From Desulfovibrio sp. UIB00 (GTDB lineage: Bacteria > Desulfobacterota > Desulfovibrionia > Desulfovibrionales > Desulfovibrionaceae), in assembly GCF_022508225.1 (NCBI RefSeq), contig NZ_JAETXJ010000003.1, positions 367,556 to 431,555 on the forward strand: a stretch of DNA of 64,000 nt. The letters run 5' to 3'. How positions within the stretch are numbered: position 1 is the stretch's first letter; every line of letters starts with the position of its first letter. Positions 26,399-37,025 of this stretch are shown piece by piece. The notes beneath the pieces were generated by a model that was not told where the DNA came from, ran no database searches, and saw nothing but the letters and a program-made list of their open reading frames with translations. The position numbers were made by a program, and so were the translations under genes.

Positions 26399-27448
26399 AT
26401 GGCCGCAGAGCAAAGGAAAGTTCTTGATGTTCCCATGAACATCAACGAGGAATATTATCAGATCAGCGGCGAAATCCTGTCGAGCTTTCCCAAGTTCCGG
26501 CCTCCGGTAGATCTGTTCAGGTTTCGCGAAGACATCGCGGTGCTGGCTCCTTACTGCGTCAAGGGGAGCCGCCTGACCAGCGATCAGGTGGACGAAGTTG
26601 CGCAGTTGTGCGCGGAGGGCGACCTTTTTGTTTCCCGCTCCGACCACCACATTTATTCACGCCACATCGTCAAGCAGCTTGACCTTGTGTTGCAGGACAA
26701 CAACCTCAAGGAAGCGGAAATCGCAGATATCTGCATCCGCGCCCTGCTTATGCGTTGCAGCGACTTTTTTGAACAGCCTGTCAAAACGCTCTTTGAACCG
26801 CTGTACCGCGATGTTATGGTTGTTACTGAGTACTTGTGGAGCGACAAACACCACATCAACACATTCATGCGCCGTCTGTTTCGCAAAAACAATCTTGCAC
26901 GGCATTCCATCAACAGCATGATTGTGGGCCTGTGGATATGGTTGCAGGGCACGGGTGAATTCCGCCGCAAAGATATGGATCGCATTGCAGTTGCCATGCT
27001 GCTGCACGATGTGGGCATGTGCAAGGTTCCCCCTTTCCTGCTCAGCAAGGCTGGCCCTCTGAAGCAGGAAGAAAGGGAAAAAATCATTCCCCATCCCATT
27101 GTGGGCGTTCGGTTGATGCAAAAGATGGAAGTGTCTTTTGACGAACTGCTGCGCGCCTGCTTTGAGCACCACGAGCGGCTTGACGGTTCGGGCTATCCCC
27201 AGCACACCAAGGGCAACCAGACCACCAAGGTTGGACGCCTTGCAGCGGTAGCCGACTCTTTTGCCGCCATGATTTGCGATCGGCCTTTTAGAAAGGGCAA
27301 GGATATTGTGCAGTCTGCCAAGGAACTTGCCAACGACCCGCGCTATGATCAGGAAATGGCCAACGCGCTGTTCGGTGGTTTTGCCGCTGGCACCATAGGG
27401 CAAATGGTCGACATGGACGCCGTGGTGGATACGCCGCAGCCGGAATAG
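26399..27448 (+). CDS. HD-GYP domain protein, putative cyclic-di-GMP phosphodiesterase
   Basis: A 349-residue protein. The N-terminal about 150 residues are unrecognised and may be a sensory or dimerisation segment (it lacks a receiver domain signature). The C-terminal part has the HD-GYP set: LLHDVGMCKVPPFLL, HPIVGVRLMQ, and FEHHERLDGSGYPQ, with the metal-binding His and Asp residues and the GYP tripeptide in place. Proteins with these motifs hydrolyse cyclic di-GMP. No GGDEF partner is near. Only 3 bases separate it from pyk, so it may be read through from the pyk promoter, an unusual pairing of glycolysis and second-messenger turnover. Activity is inferred from motifs. Confidence 0.85.
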   Translation: MAAEQRKVLDVPMNINEEYYQISGEILSSFPKFRPPVDLFRFREDIAVLAPYCVKGSRLTSDQVDEVAQLCAEGDLFVSRSDHHIYSRHIVKQLDLVLQDNNLKEAEIADICIRALLMRCSDFFEQPVKTLFEPLYRDVMVVTEYLWSDKHHINTFMRRLFRKNNLARHSINSMIVGLWIWLQGTGEFRRKDMDRIAVAMLLHDVGMCKVPPFLLSKAGPLKQEEREKIIPHPIVGVRLMQKMEVSFDELLRACFEHHERLDGSGYPQHTKGNQTTKVGRLAAVADSFAAMICDRPFRKGKDIVQSAKELANDPRYDQEMANALFGGFAAGTIGQMVDMDAVVDTPQPE

Positions 27449-27545
27449 ATAACTCCAGGCGCTGGCCAGCAAAAGAAAAAGAAAAATTCATTTGGTCGCA
27501 GATCAACCACCCCAAGGGAGTTTGTCCTGCTGCCAGCAGATACAT

Positions 27546-27586
27546 AAAAAACCGGTTCTGAACCATGCGTTCTGAACCGGCTTTTT
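27546..27586 (+). terminator. Bidirectional terminator between HD-GYP and EFR1 genes
   Basis: CCGGTTCTGAAC (27552-27563) pairs with GTTCTGAACCGG (27569-27580) with a single T/T mismatch, loop CATGC, flanked by an A-run on the left and T5 on the right. It serves the two convergent genes. Confidence 0.85.
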
Positions 27587-27647
27587 ATGTAAGCCTCTTG
27601 GCCTGCTTGCGCGGTGTACAATCACCTGCCAGCTTGGACGGGCCTGC

Positions 27648-28460
27648 TTACATTTTGCCCGCTGCGGCAAAAAACACTTCTGGCTCACGCCGTTCACGGT
27701 ACTTGCTTTCAAGCATGGCAACGATTTTGTCCACCTGCGGATTGTCAAAATACTTTGCCTGTTCCGGGCAGATTTTTACGCAGGCGCAACAGCGCAAACA
27801 GCCCTGCGCCACCTGCGCGGCATTGTCGGCATCAATCACGCGCACAGGGCACACCCTGGCGCACAAGCCGCACTGCGTACATAAATCAAGGGTCTGAGGC
27901 CGAATATCCGCCGCTGGGGGCAGCGCCTTGTAAGGGCGGTTGCCGGGCACAGCCACAGTTGCGCTTTTTCCGCTGGAGATGACGCTGGCTGCATTGCGGG
28001 CAAATTCCGCTATAGCGGCCATATCTTCTGCATCGGGCCTGCCAGTCCCTACCTTTGCCGTCATGCTGTGCTCTGCCACAAAGGCCCCTGCCGCAGGAAC
28101 GGAAAACCCTTTGGCTACAAACAGATCAACCGCTTCAAGCAGGGCGTCGTCATAGTGCCTGTTGCCATACACAGCAAGCGGAACCGCTCGCGCGCCATGC
28201 CCTGCCAACTTTGCCAGCGGCTCCATCAGCAATGGGGGAATACGCCCGGCATAGACCGGAAAGGCAAAAACCAGCACATCCTCCGCCCCAAGCGTGTGGG
28301 CTGCCGCCCGCCCTTCAGGAAACGTCCAGTCACAGTCAACGCCGCGCGCCAGCGGCATATGCTGCGTCAGTTCCTGCTCCAGAACACGGGCAGTCTCTTG
28401 CGCCATGCTGCGGCTGCTGCCAGTTGGGCTGAAAAAGACAGTATGAAGCCTTGGGGTCAT
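27648..28460 (-). CDS. EFR1-type flavodoxin-ferredoxin fusion protein
   Basis: A 270-residue fusion: an N-terminal flavodoxin-like domain (VFFSPTGSSRSMA, the FMN phosphate loop; FAFPVYAGRIPP; AVYGNRHYDDAL) and a C-terminal 2[4Fe-4S] ferredoxin domain with CTQCGLCARVCP and CLRCCACVKICPE, which supplies all eight ligands. This architecture is called EFR1 and is frequent in anaerobes, where it shuttles electrons; the physiological partners here are unknown. It converges with the HD-GYP gene and is preceded by two small envelope genes. Confidence 0.85.
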   Translation of the reverse strand: MTPRLHTVFFSPTGSSRSMAQETARVLEQELTQHMPLARGVDCDWTFPEGRAAAHTLGAEDVLVFAFPVYAGRIPPLLMEPLAKLAGHGARAVPLAVYGNRHYDDALLEAVDLFVAKGFSVPAAGAFVAEHSMTAKVGTGRPDAEDMAAIAEFARNAASVISSGKSATVAVPGNRPYKALPPAADIRPQTLDLCTQCGLCARVCPVRVIDADNAAQVAQGCLRCCACVKICPEQAKYFDNPQVDKIVAMLESKYRERREPEVFFAAAGKM

Positions 28461-28480
28461 GACAATATCCTTTGTTCATG

Positions 28481-28507
28481 AAAAAGCGGGCCGTTGATAC
28501 AGCCCGC
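28481..28507 (-). terminator. Terminator downstream of the glycine-zipper lipoprotein gene
   Basis: On the minus strand GCGGGC (28507-28502) and GCCCGC (28491-28486) form a 6-bp stem with a 10-base loop followed by TTTTT. Confidence 0.65.
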
Positions 28508-28563
28508 CTGAAGAGTGCATCCTCATACGGCCTAGGCCGCAAATGCCGTTACGCAAACAGACC

Positions 28564-28803
28564 TTACCAGGCTTTCTTGCTCTGCTCGTGCCCGACTATG
28601 CCGCCAGCCAGAGCGCCCACGCCCGCGCCAGCCAGAGCGCCCCAGGCAGCGGATCCACCGGCAATGGCTGCAACGCCAGCACCGCCAAGCGCGCCAAGGG
28701 CCGCGCCACTGGCAACACCCTGCTGGGTCTTGCTCATATTGGTGCACCCAATGCCGCTGACAAACAAGGCGGCCAGCAACGTGATTATCAACAAATTTTT
28801 CAT
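28564..28803 (-). CDS. Glycine-zipper lipoprotein
   Basis: A 79-residue protein with a lipoprotein signal peptide (MKNLLIITLLAALFVSGIGC; lipobox SGIG-C, Cys about residue 20). The mature part is almost wholly GxxxG-type (ASGAALGALGGAGVAAIAGGSAAWGAL...GGIVGHEQ), a glycine zipper that packs as a membrane-inserted or oligomeric helix hairpin, as in the YMGG and SlyB-like families. It likely sits in the outer membrane. Function in this organism is unknown. A ribosome site (GAGAGAA) precedes the start. The neighbouring 28843 gene is also exported. Confidence 0.8.
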   Translation of the reverse strand: MKNLLIITLLAALFVSGIGCTNMSKTQQGVASGAALGALGGAGVAAIAGGSAAWGALAGAGVGALAGGIVGHEQSKKAW

Positions 28804-28842
28804 ATTTTCTCTCCTGAAAAAACCGCGTAGCGGATTTTGCTG

Positions 28843-29277
28843 TTACTTGGCGTTCAGGCGGGGTTCAATGATTTCGCGCCAGATCACGCTCATGACAGGG
28901 CGGTCAAGCTGCTGCGGATTTGCCGTGTACCACGCGTCCACCATCTTGGCGACTTCCGCGCGGTTCACACCCTTGAAGGCCTTCATCCAGCCCTTTTCAA
29001 AGGGTGAAAGCGTGTACACCGGGCGCTTGCCTTCCTTGGTCGCTTTTTCCGCGATTTTTCCGTTTACAAAATACTCAACGGTGATCGCTGTTTCCACACC
29101 GAAAAGAAAGGCGAGCTTTTCAGCTTCAGGCGTTTTTTGCCACGCGGCACCCGTAAACTGATCCACAGGGTTCGCCTTGGAATTTTCGGCCTCGGGCGTA
29201 TTTTCGGCAGCGCGAACCGGAGCGAATGCCAGAACAAGTGCAAGGCTCAAGGCCAGACACAAAACCGACTTTTTCAC
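28843..29277 (-). CDS. Exported protein of unknown function (GTG start)
   Basis: A 144-residue protein with a signal peptide (KKSVLCLALSLALVLAFAPVRA-AEN). The mature region includes GAAWQKTPEAEKLAFLFGVETAITVEYF, then KGVNRAEVAKMVDAWYTANPQQLDRPVMSVIW; this regular alpha-helical composition resembles small periplasmic proteins but I cannot name a family. The GTG at 29277 is preceded by AAGGAG at ideal spacing, whereas the ATG at 29310 lies upstream of that site and would spoil the signal peptide, so GTG is chosen. Possibly co-transcribed with the glycine-zipper gene 39 bases downstream. Confidence 0.7.
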   Translation of the reverse strand: MKKSVLCLALSLALVLAFAPVRAAENTPEAENSKANPVDQFTGAAWQKTPEAEKLAFLFGVETAITVEYFVNGKIAEKATKEGKRPVYTLSPFEKGWMKAFKGVNRAEVAKMVDAWYTANPQQLDRPVMSVIWREIIEPRLNAK

Positions 29278-29429
29278 GATATGCTCCTTGAGTTGAAGAA
29301 CCCTCTGCAATACCGCTTGCGCGGCAGCCAGCCGCGTGGAGGGTATACACCAGCGGCAAGAATTTTCGGGGCATGGCCCTTAGCTTGTCTTGCAGTTTAC
29401 CCAAAACACCACCGAGATATCAAGTACGA

Positions 29430-29464
29430 AAAGCCCGGCTGTCTTACACAGGCAGCCGGGCTTT
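29430..29464 (-). terminator. Terminator of the carAB operon
   Basis: AAAGCCCGGCTG (29430-29441) pairs with CAGCCGGGCTTT (29453-29464), a perfect 12-bp stem with an 11-base loop and T-rich ends in both directions. Confidence 0.8.
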
Positions 29465-29527
29465 CATTCACTGTGGCGCACGGTGCGCCTTTGTATCTTA
29501 TATGCCTTGGTGGCAGGGCAATCTGCC

Positions 29528-30658
29528 CTACGCTCCTGCGGCCTCGCCTATAAGCTGACGGAAGCGGCCAAAGAGGTACTGTCCATCGCGGGGGCCAGCC
29601 GCCGCTTCGGGGTGGTACTGCACGCTCATGACAGGCAAGGTCTTGTGACGCAGCCCTTCAAGCGTATTGTCGTTCAGGTTGATATGCGTGGCTTCCACAT
29701 CGTTCACGCCGTCCAGCACCACATGGAAACCGTGGTTCTGCGACGAAATTTCGATGCGCCCTGTGGTCAAATCCTTGACCGGGTGATTGCAGCCGTGGTG
29801 GCCGAACTTGAGCTTGTCGGTGGTGCCGCCAAGGGCGTGACCGATAAGCTGATGCCCTAGGCAGATGCCCGTGACCGGGAACGAACCCACAAGTTCGCGC
29901 ACCAGAGCGATTTCGGCAGTCAGGGTGGCCGGGTCGCCGGGGCCGTTGGAAAGGAACACGCCCTTGGCCCCGCTGGCCTTGGCCTGCGCAGCGCTGAAGT
30001 TCGGCGGCACCGCCAGAGGCTCAAAACCAGCCTCGCACAGGCGGCGCAGAATGTTCCACTTGATGCCATAATCATACACAAGCAGGGGCAGGCCCGTTCC
30101 GCGCCAGGCGTAGGCGCCGTCTGCGCCGAGAGCGACCTTTTGCGGCTGGTTTTCAAACCATGCGTAGGGTTCCTGCGCTGCCACAAAGGGCACAAGGTTA
30201 CGCCCCTTCATGGTGGGCTGGGCAAGCACTTTTTCCTTGAGGGCAGCGGGGTTCAGCTCCCTGGTGGAAATCATGCCGCGCATGGCCCCGTTGATGCGCA
30301 GGTGGCGCGTCAGGGCGCGGGTATCCAGCCCTTCCATGCCAGGCGTATCGAACTTCTGCAAAAAGGCGGGCAATGCCATGACAGACTGCCAGTTGGAGGG
30401 CTGCTTGCAGCATTCCTTTACCAGAAAGGCGCTGCAATGCACGCGGGCCGATTCCATATCAGCCTCGGAAATGCCGTAGTTGCCCACCAGCGGATAGGTC
30501 ATGCAGACCATCTGCCCATAGTAGGAGGGGTCGGTGAGCACTTCCTGATAGCCAGTCATGCCCGTGGTGAAAATCACTTCACCGCCGGTTTCAAAGTCTC
30601 CGGTAAAGGATTTGCCTTCCAACGTGAATCCGTCTTCCAGCACCAGCAATGCTTTCAT
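29528..30658 (-). CDS. carA: Carbamoyl-phosphate synthase small subunit
   Basis: A 376-residue glutamine amidotransferase subunit that passes ammonia to CarB. N-terminal motif [14 protein letters not shown] and [15 protein letters not shown]; the class I amidotransferase domain has the catalytic Cys in [29 protein letters not shown] and QNHGFHV, and the His/Glu pair in [11 protein letters not shown]. Products feed arginine and pyrimidine synthesis. It lies 3 bases after the carB stop, an inverted order compared with the usual carA-carB; carB is the promoter-proximal gene here. Confidence 0.97.
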   Translation of the reverse strand: MKALLVLEDGFTLEGKSFTGDFETGGEVIFTTGMTGYQEVLTDPSYYGQMVCMTYPLVGNYGISEADMESARVHCSAFLVKECCKQPSNWQSVMALPAFLQKFDTPGMEGLDTRALTRHLRINGAMRGMISTRELNPAALKEKVLAQPTMKGRNLVPFVAAQEPYAWFENQPQKVALGADGAYAWRGTGLPLLVYDYGIKWNILRRLCEAGFEPLAVPPNFSAAQAKASGAKGVFLSNGPGDPATLTAEIALVRELVGSFPVTGICLGHQLIGHALGGTTDKLKFGHHGCNHPVKDLTTGRIEISSQNHGFHVVLDGVNDVEATHINLNDNTLEGLRHKTLPVMSVQYHPEAAAGPRDGQYLFGRFRQLIGEAAGA

Positions 30659-30661
30659 AAC

Positions 30662-33600
30662 TTACCCCCGCGCTTCCCGCGCGTAGTATTCCTGCAAACT
30701 TTCCACATGGGTCTCTGCCCGCCGCGAACCGATGGCCGTGGCCGTGGCGCGCGCTGCGGCGATGGTGGTGCAGTAAGGAACCTTGTATGTCAGGGCCGCG
30801 TGGCGAATGGCCTTGGAATCCCTGGCCGTATGCTTGCCCGAAGCCGTATTGATGACCAGAGCCACCTCATGATTGATGAGCAGATCCACAATGTTGGGCC
30901 GCCCTTCGTAAACCTTGAGCACCTCTTCCACTTCAAGCCCGTGCTCACGCAGCACGGCAGCAGTGCCGCGCGTTGCCAGCAGGTGGAAGCCAAGCTTGGC
31001 AAACATATCCGCCACTTCGGGCAGATAGGGTTTGTCGCGGTCGTTGACCGACAGGAAAAGCTTGCCCCCCTGCGGCAGTACCTGACCGGCGCCCAGCTGG
31101 CTCTTGAGGAAGGCCTCGCCGAAGTTGGAACCCATGCCCATGACTTCGCCGGTAGAGTGCATTTCGGGTCCGAGAATCACGTCCACGCCGGGGAAGCGCT
31201 GGAAAGGCAGCACAGCTTCCTTGACGCAGGTGAATCCGCCCTTGCGCATGCTCCAGGGATCCAGTTCCTCAAGCGTTTTGCCCAGCATGACCTGGGTTGC
31301 CAGGTACGGCAGGGGAACGCCCGTGGCCTTGGACACAAAGGGGGCGGTGCGCGAAGCACGCGGGTTTACTTCCAGTATGTAGATATCATCGCCCTTGATG
31401 GCAAACTGGATGTTCATCAGGCCCACGACCTTGAGTTCGCGGGCAAGGGCCTCGGCCTGAACCGCAATGCGGGCCACGTGGTCGTAAGAAAGCGAATACG
31501 AGGGCAGCACGCAGGCCGAGTCGCCGGAGTGGATGCCGGCTTCCTCAATGTGTTCCATGATGCCCGCCACGTACACTTCCTTGCCGTCCGAAAGGGCGTC
31601 CACGTCCACTTCCACCGCATGTTCAAGGAACTTGTCGATAAGAATGGGGTGTTCCGGCTTTTGCGGCACCTGAACATGGAAGTAATCTTTCAGTTCGGCG
31701 GCATCGTACACCACGGCCATGGCGCGGCCGCCGAGCACGTAGCTTGGCCGCACAACCACTGGGTAGGTGATGCGCTCGGCAACTTCAAGCGCGTCTTCAA
31801 GGCTCATGGCCGTACCGTTCGGCGGCTGGAGCAGCTCAAGCTTTTCAATGAGCGCCTGGAAGCGTTCGCGGTCTTCGGCGCGGTCAATGGCGTCCGGGCT
31901 GGTGCCAAGAATGGGCACGCCAGCGCGCATGAGCGGCACGGCAAGGTTCAGCGGGGTCTGGCCGCCGAACTGCACAATGACGCCCTCGGGCTTTTCCTTT
32001 TCCACAATATTCATCACGTCCTCGAAGGTCAGCGGCTCAAAATAGAGCCTGTCCGAGGTGTCGTAGTCTGTGGAAACGGTTTCGGGGTTGGAGTTCGCCA
32101 TGATGGCCATCACGCCCGCATCGCGCAGGGCGAAGGAGGCGTGGCAGCAGCAGTAGTCAAACTCGATGCCCTGACCGATACGGTTGGGGCCGCCACCAAG
32201 AATGAGCACCTTGCGGCGGTCTTCCACCTTGATTTCTTCGCCCCGTTCGTAGGTGGAGTAGAAATAGGGGGTGTAGGCCTCAAATTCCGCCGCGCAGGTA
32301 TCCACCAGATAGTAGGTGGGTTCCACGTGCATTTCCTTGCGCATGCGGCGTATGTCGGCCTCGGGCATCTTCCACATTTCCGCCAGCTGGCGGTCGGAGA
32401 AGCCGTATTCCTTGGCTTCGCGCAGCATGTCGGCAAGAGCGGCGTTGGCCGTGGTCATGTCGTTGGCAAGGCCAAAGTTGCTGATGCGCTTTTCCATCTC
32501 CACGATGTCGCGCACCTGGCGGATAAACCAGGGATCAATGGCGGAAACCGCAAAGATTTCTTCTTCGCTGATGCCAGCCACAATGGCCTGCCGCAGCGAA
32601 AAAATACGCTTGGAGTTGGGGCGGTGCAGGGATTCCAGAATGGTTTCGCGGTCGGGCAGCTCGGAGCGGAAGCTGTAGCCCAGGCCCGTTGCGCCGATTT
32701 CCATGGAGCGCAGGCCCTTCTGCAAGGCTTCCTTGAAGGTGCGGCCAATGCTCATGGCCTCGCCCACGCTCTTCATGGCGGTGGTGAGCTCGTCCTTGGC
32801 GCCGGGGAATTTTTCAAAGGTGAAGCGCGGGATTTTCACAACGCAGTAGTCGATGGCGGGCTCAAAGCTCGCCACGGTCTCGCGGGTGATATCGTTGCGC
32901 AGCTCGTCAAGGGTGTAGCCCACGGCCAGCTTGGCGGCGATTTTGGCGATGGGGAAGCCCGTGGCCTTGGAGGCCAGCGCGGACGAACGCGACACGCGGG
33001 GGTTCATTTCGATAACCACAATCTCGCCGTTGGCCGGATTGAGACCGAACTGCACGTTACTGCCGCCCGTTTCCACGCCGATTTCGCGCATGATGGCAAT
33101 GGAGGCATCGCGCAGGTTCTGGTATTCGGCGTCGGAGAGGGTCTGCACCGGGGCCACGGTGATGGAGTCGCCCGTGTGCACACCCATGGGATCAAAGTTT
33201 TCAATGGCGCAGATGATGACGCAGTTGTCCTTGGCGTCACGCATCACTTCCATTTCGATTTCTTTCCAGCCAAGCACGCTCTGCTCGATCATGACTTCAG
33301 AGGTGGGGCTGGCCGAAAGACCGCTGGCGGCAATGGCTTCCAGGTCTTCCATGTTGTAGGCCACACCGCCGCCGGTGCCGCCAAGCGTAAAGGCCGGGCG
33401 AATGATCAGCGGGAAGGGCAGCACGTTGCCGAGCTGACGCGCTTCTTCAATGGTGCGGGCAATGCCGCTGGCGGGCATTTTAAGGCCGATCTTTTCCATG
33501 GCTTCGCGGAAAAGCTCGCGGCTTTCTGCCTTTTCAATCACGTCGGCGCGCGCGCCGATGAGCTCAACGCCGCATTCCGCCAAAACGCCGCTCTTGGCAA

Positions 33601-33904
33601 GCCCAAGAGCGGCGTTCAAAGCCGTCTGACCGCCAAGCGTAGGCAAGAGCGCATCGGGGCGTTCTTTTCGGATGATTGCGGCAAGGGTCTCCTGCTCGAT
33701 GGGTTCCACATAGGTGGCGTCAGCCATATGCGGATCGGTCATGATGGTAGCCGGATTGGAATTGACCAGCACCACCTCGTACCCTTCTTCCTTGAGGGCC
33801 TTCACGGCCTGGGAACCGGAGTAGTCAAACTCGCAGCCCTGGCCGATGATGATGGGGCCCGCGCCGATGACAAGAATTTTGTGTAAATCCGAACGCTTGG
33901 GCAT
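30662..33904 (-). CDS. carB: Carbamoyl-phosphate synthase large subunit
   Basis: A 1080-residue enzyme made of two homologous ATP-grasp synthetase halves plus a C-terminal allosteric (MGS-like) domain. Half one starts with [28 protein letters not shown], half two with [22 protein letters not shown]; each carries the ATP-grasp segment (VEIEMNPR-type [17 protein letters not shown] and [17 protein letters not shown]). The C-terminal region ([24 protein letters not shown]...NTASGK) matches the regulatory domain. Size is typical. It is transcribed before carA and diverges from argG. Confidence 0.98.
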   Translation of the reverse strand: MPKRSDLHKILVIGAGPIIIGQGCEFDYSGSQAVKALKEEGYEVVLVNSNPATIMTDPHMADATYVEPIEQETLAAIIRKERPDALLPTLGGQTALNAALGLAKSGVLAECGVELIGARADVIEKAESRELFREAMEKIGLKMPASGIARTIEEARQLGNVLPFPLIIRPAFTLGGTGGGVAYNMEDLEAIAASGLSASPTSEVMIEQSVLGWKEIEMEVMRDAKDNCVIICAIENFDPMGVHTGDSITVAPVQTLSDAEYQNLRDASIAIMREIGVETGGSNVQFGLNPANGEIVVIEMNPRVSRSSALASKATGFPIAKIAAKLAVGYTLDELRNDITRETVASFEPAIDYCVVKIPRFTFEKFPGAKDELTTAMKSVGEAMSIGRTFKEALQKGLRSMEIGATGLGYSFRSELPDRETILESLHRPNSKRIFSLRQAIVAGISEEEIFAVSAIDPWFIRQVRDIVEMEKRISNFGLANDMTTANAALADMLREAKEYGFSDRQLAEMWKMPEADIRRMRKEMHVEPTYYLVDTCAAEFEAYTPYFYSTYERGEEIKVEDRRKVLILGGGPNRIGQGIEFDYCCCHASFALRDAGVMAIMANSNPETVSTDYDTSDRLYFEPLTFEDVMNIVEKEKPEGVIVQFGGQTPLNLAVPLMRAGVPILGTSPDAIDRAEDRERFQALIEKLELLQPPNGTAMSLEDALEVAERITYPVVVRPSYVLGGRAMAVVYDAAELKDYFHVQVPQKPEHPILIDKFLEHAVEVDVDALSDGKEVYVAGIMEHIEEAGIHSGDSACVLPSYSLSYDHVARIAVQAEALARELKVVGLMNIQFAIKGDDIYILEVNPRASRTAPFVSKATGVPLPYLATQVMLGKTLEELDPWSMRKGGFTCVKEAVLPFQRFPGVDVILGPEMHSTGEVMGMGSNFGEAFLKSQLGAGQVLPQGGKLFLSVNDRDKPYLPEVADMFAKLGFHLLATRGTAAVLREHGLEVEEVLKVYEGRPNIVDLLINHEVALVINTASGKHTARDSKAIRHAALTYKVPYCTTIAAARATATAIGSRRAETHVESLQEYYAREARG

Positions 33905-33984
33905 TGAACTTTCCTGCGGATTTTGGAGATCAGAGGTAATGACGCGGCACAGGCGCGCCGATTTGCATAAAACGATTGTTTTTA

Positions 33985-34008
33985 TTCCACAGCTGGTATA
34001 AAAGTCAA
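33985..34008 (-). promoter_or_regulatory. Possible promoter of the carBA operon
   Basis: Minus-strand TTGACT (34008-34003) followed after about 18 bases by TAAAAA (near 33984-33979) gives a five-of-six -35 and a poor -10. The intergenic stretch 33905-34183 also holds the argG promoter. I found no full ArgR box, only isolated TGAAT-like pieces. Confidence 0.3.
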
Positions 34009-34123
34009 GTTTTTCCTTCGGCCAAATGAATACACACCCTTGCAGGCATGCCGCCGCGCGCCCGCCAAGCCTGAATCAGAGGGTTTTACCCTGCCCGGCC
34101 GGCATGCCGTGGGCACAAAGCCC

Positions 34124-34152
34124 TTGCCTCGCAGTTTTTTTTGCGCAATAAT
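34124..34152 (+). promoter_or_regulatory. Candidate sigma70 promoter for argG
   Basis: TTGCCT (34124-34129), a 17-base spacer and AATAAT (34147-34152), five of six for the -10. About 30 bases separate it from the argG start. Confidence 0.5.
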
Positions 34153-34183
34153 TTTTCCCTTGAATCCACAAGGGGAGCACCAC

Positions 34184-35389
34184 ATGCAGAATGTAAAAAA
34201 AGTCGTCCTCGCCTATTCGGGCGGGCTTGATACTTCCGTTATCCTTAAATGGCTCATTGAGACCTACAAGTGTGAGGTCATTGCAGTTACCGCCGATCTG
34301 GGCCAGCCCGAAGACCTCACGGGCGTGGAAGAAAAAGCGCTCAAGACCGGCGCTTCCAAGGCCTACGTGCTTGATCTGCGCGAAGAAATGGCCAAGGACT
34401 TTGTATTCCCCATGATGCGCGGCGCTGCCCGCTACGAAAACCGCTATCTGCTGGGCACCTCCATCGCCCGCCCGCTCATCGCCAAGGCCCTTGTGGACAT
34501 CGCCCGCAAGGAAGGCGCGGACGCCGTGGCCCACGGCGCTACAGGCAAGGGCAACGATCAGGTGCGTTTTGAATTTGCCGTCAGCGCTCTTGCGCCCGAC
34601 CTCAAGGTCATCGCCCCCTGGCGCGAATGGGATCTCATGTCGCGCACGGCCCTCACGGCCTTTGCCGCAAAGCACGGCATCCATATCTCCAGCGAAGCCA
34701 AGCGCTACAGCATGGACGCCAACATGATGCACACGAGCTTTGAAGGCAGCGAGCTGGAAAATCCCGGCAGCGCGCCCGATGCCTCGTGCCATCAGCGCTG
34801 CGTGCCCGTGGAAGAAGCGCCCGACACCCCCGAGATCATCAGTGTGGATTTCGAGCAGGGCAACCCTGTGGCCGTCAACGGTCAGCGCCTCTCCCCCGCC
34901 GCCATCATCAAGACCCTCAGCGAAATGGCCGGACGTAACGGCATTGGCCGCGACGACATGGTCGAAAACCGCTTTGTGGGCATGAAGTGCCGTGGCGTGT
35001 ACGAAAACCCCGCAGGCACCCTGCTGTTTGCCCTGCACCGCGACCTTGAAGGCATCTGCATGGACCGCGAACTGCTCGGCATCCGCGACATGCTGGCCGT
35101 GCGCTACTCGCAGTGCGTGTACAATGGATTCTGGTATTCGCCCGAACGCGAAACCATGCAGGCCTTTATGGACAAGTCGCAGGAATGCGTCACCGGCACC
35201 GTGCGCGCCAAACTCTACAAGGGCGGCGTGTGGCCCCTGGCCCGCACCTCCCCCAACTCGCTCTTCTCCGAAGATCTGGCCACCTTTGAAGGCGGCAACT
35301 ACGATCACAAGGATGCCGCTGGCTTTATCCGCCTCAACAGCCTGCGCCTGCGCCTGCACGCCGCAGTGCAGAGCAAGCTCGGCAAGTAG
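34184..35389 (+). CDS. argG: Argininosuccinate synthase
   Basis: A 401-residue enzyme that condenses citrulline and aspartate using ATP. Motifs: [18 protein letters not shown] (PP-loop), [41 protein letters not shown] and NGKQ-like [11 protein letters not shown]. Start 34184 has AGGGGAG upstream; a frame open from 34040 is discounted because its extension is not family-like and contains the promoter. Argininosuccinate is passed to ArgH, encoded next. Confidence 0.97.
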   Translation: MQNVKKVVLAYSGGLDTSVILKWLIETYKCEVIAVTADLGQPEDLTGVEEKALKTGASKAYVLDLREEMAKDFVFPMMRGAARYENRYLLGTSIARPLIAKALVDIARKEGADAVAHGATGKGNDQVRFEFAVSALAPDLKVIAPWREWDLMSRTALTAFAAKHGIHISSEAKRYSMDANMMHTSFEGSELENPGSAPDASCHQRCVPVEEAPDTPEIISVDFEQGNPVAVNGQRLSPAAIIKTLSEMAGRNGIGRDDMVENRFVGMKCRGVYENPAGTLLFALHRDLEGICMDRELLGIRDMLAVRYSQCVYNGFWYSPERETMQAFMDKSQECVTGTVRAKLYKGGVWPLARTSPNSLFSEDLATFEGGNYDHKDAAGFIRLNSLRLRLHAAVQSKLGK

Positions 35390-35394
35390 ACTGA

Positions 35395-35441
35395 AACACC
35401 CCGCATGCCGGCGTATTCGCAAAGCTGCATGCGGGGGTGTT
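35395..35441 (+). terminator. Hairpin after argG, probable partial terminator
   Basis: AACACCCCGCATGC (35395-35408) pairs with GCATGCGGGGGTGTT (35427-35441) with one bulged G. Only a short T-rich tail follows, so read-through to argH is possible. Confidence 0.55.
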
Positions 35442-35607
35442 GTATATCGGGCGCTTTCCCCGGAGCCTGCGCCATCCCGGGCTCGGCCATTAGCGGCATT
35501 GCCGCATATTTTGCAGAGATTTGACGGGACAGGTTCCGGGGGAAGCGGCGTTCGCCACGAGCAACGCGGCTTCCCCCGATTCATTTTTTACAGAAAACGG
35601 ACAGACC

Positions 35608-37008
35608 ATGAAGACCAACCAGAGCTGGGGCGGCCGCTTTGCCGAAGGCCCCAAGGAAGCCGTGGCCCAGTATACGGATTCACAATCCTACGACAGGGCG
35701 CTCTACGCCCAGGATATCCGCGCGTCACAGGCGCATGCCCGCATGCTGGGCCGTCAGGGCGTCATCAGCCAGAACGAGGCGCGGATTCTGGTCAACGGTC
35801 TGGACCGTGTGCGCGAAGAAATAGAAGCTGGCAACTTTGTGTGGAAGCCCGAGCTGGAAGACGTGCACATGAATATTGAAGCGCGCCTCACCGAGCTTGT
35901 GGGAGATGTGGGCAAAAAACTGCACACGGGCCGCAGCCGCAACGATCAGGTGGGCCTGACATTCCGCCTCTTTGTGGCCGACCGCCTCGAAACCTGGCGT
36001 CAGCGCGCGGCCCTGCTGTGCTCCGTGCTGGCCGACAAGGCCGCTGCGCACAAGACGGACATCCTGCCAGGCTGCACCCATCTGCAACCGGCCCAGCCCG
36101 TAAGCCTTGCCCACCACCTGCTGGCCTATGCCTGGATGTTCCGCCGCGACGCCATGCGGCTCGAAGACACCCTTGAACGCGTGCGCATTTCCCCCCTTGG
36201 CGCGGCTGCTCTGGCTGGAACAACCTACCCTCTCGACCCGCAGAGCGTGGCGGACGAAGTGGGTTTTGCAGAAATTTACGGCAACTCCATGGACGCCGTT
36301 TCTGACCGCGATTTTGTGCTTGAAGCCCTTTTTGACGGCTCGACCATCATGATGCACCTCTCGCGCCTGTGCGAAGAGATCATCCTCTGGGCCAACCCCG
36401 CCTTTGGTTTTGTGCGCCTTTCTGACGGCTATTCCACTGGCTCGTCCATCATGCCGCAAAAGAAAAACCCTGACGTTGCCGAACTCATGCGCGGCAAGAC
36501 CGGGCGCGTCTACGGGGCGCTGACGGGCCTGCTCACGGTCATGAAGGGTCTGCCCCTGGCCTACAACCGCGACATGCAGGAAGACAAGGAAGGTTTCCTT
36601 GACGCCGACCGCACCGTTGAAGCCTCGCTGCGCCTCATGGCGGGCATGCTGGAAGAACTGACCTTCCGCACTGACCGCATGCGCGAGGCCTGCAAGGCTG
36701 GCTTCCTCAACGCCACCGAACTGGCGGACTACCTCGTGGGCAAGGGTATTCCCTTCCGCGAGGCGCACCACATCACAGGCCAGGCCGTGGCTATGGCCGA
36801 GAAGGCTGGCAAAGGCCTTGAAGACCTCAGCCTTGGCGAACTCCTGAGCCTTGAACCGCGCATTGAGGACTCGGTTTTTGCCATTCTGGAATATGCCGCA
36901 GCCGTGAGCCGCCGCGAAACCCCCGGCGGTACCGGCCCCCGCTCTGTGGAAACACAGCTTGAACAGATCCACCAGTGGCTTGGGCAGAATCTGGGCGAGG
37001 AAAACTGA
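35608..37008 (+). CDS. argH: Argininosuccinate lyase
   Basis: A 466-residue fumarase/aspartase-superfamily enzyme that splits argininosuccinate into arginine and fumarate. Motifs: [46 protein letters not shown], and the signature [20 protein letters not shown] with the catalytic Ser. Start 35608 is the ATG of MKTNQSW; a frame from 35521 adds low-complexity residues and is rejected. It follows argG by 218 bases with a hairpin between them. Confidence 0.97.
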   Translation: MKTNQSWGGRFAEGPKEAVAQYTDSQSYDRALYAQDIRASQAHARMLGRQGVISQNEARILVNGLDRVREEIEAGNFVWKPELEDVHMNIEARLTELVGDVGKKLHTGRSRNDQVGLTFRLFVADRLETWRQRAALLCSVLADKAAAHKTDILPGCTHLQPAQPVSLAHHLLAYAWMFRRDAMRLEDTLERVRISPLGAAALAGTTYPLDPQSVADEVGFAEIYGNSMDAVSDRDFVLEALFDGSTIMMHLSRLCEEIILWANPAFGFVRLSDGYSTGSSIMPQKKNPDVAELMRGKTGRVYGALTGLLTVMKGLPLAYNRDMQEDKEGFLDADRTVEASLRLMAGMLEELTFRTDRMREACKAGFLNATELADYLVGKGIPFREAHHITGQAVAMAEKAGKGLEDLSLGELLSLEPRIEDSVFAILEYAAAVSRRETPGGTGPRSVETQLEQIHQWLGQNLGEEN

Positions 37009-37025
37009 GCACGGAGCCGAACGCC

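Noticed and set aside
24908-26650. A 580-codon minus-strand frame opposite pyk
   Set aside because: It is a shadow of the pyruvate kinase gene; no motif or start site supports it.
30140-33886. A 1248-codon open frame on the plus strand opposite carB
   Set aside because: It is the mirror of a GC-rich gene, has the His/Gly/Val-rich look of antisense frames, lacks a plausible ribosome site and shows no family motif.
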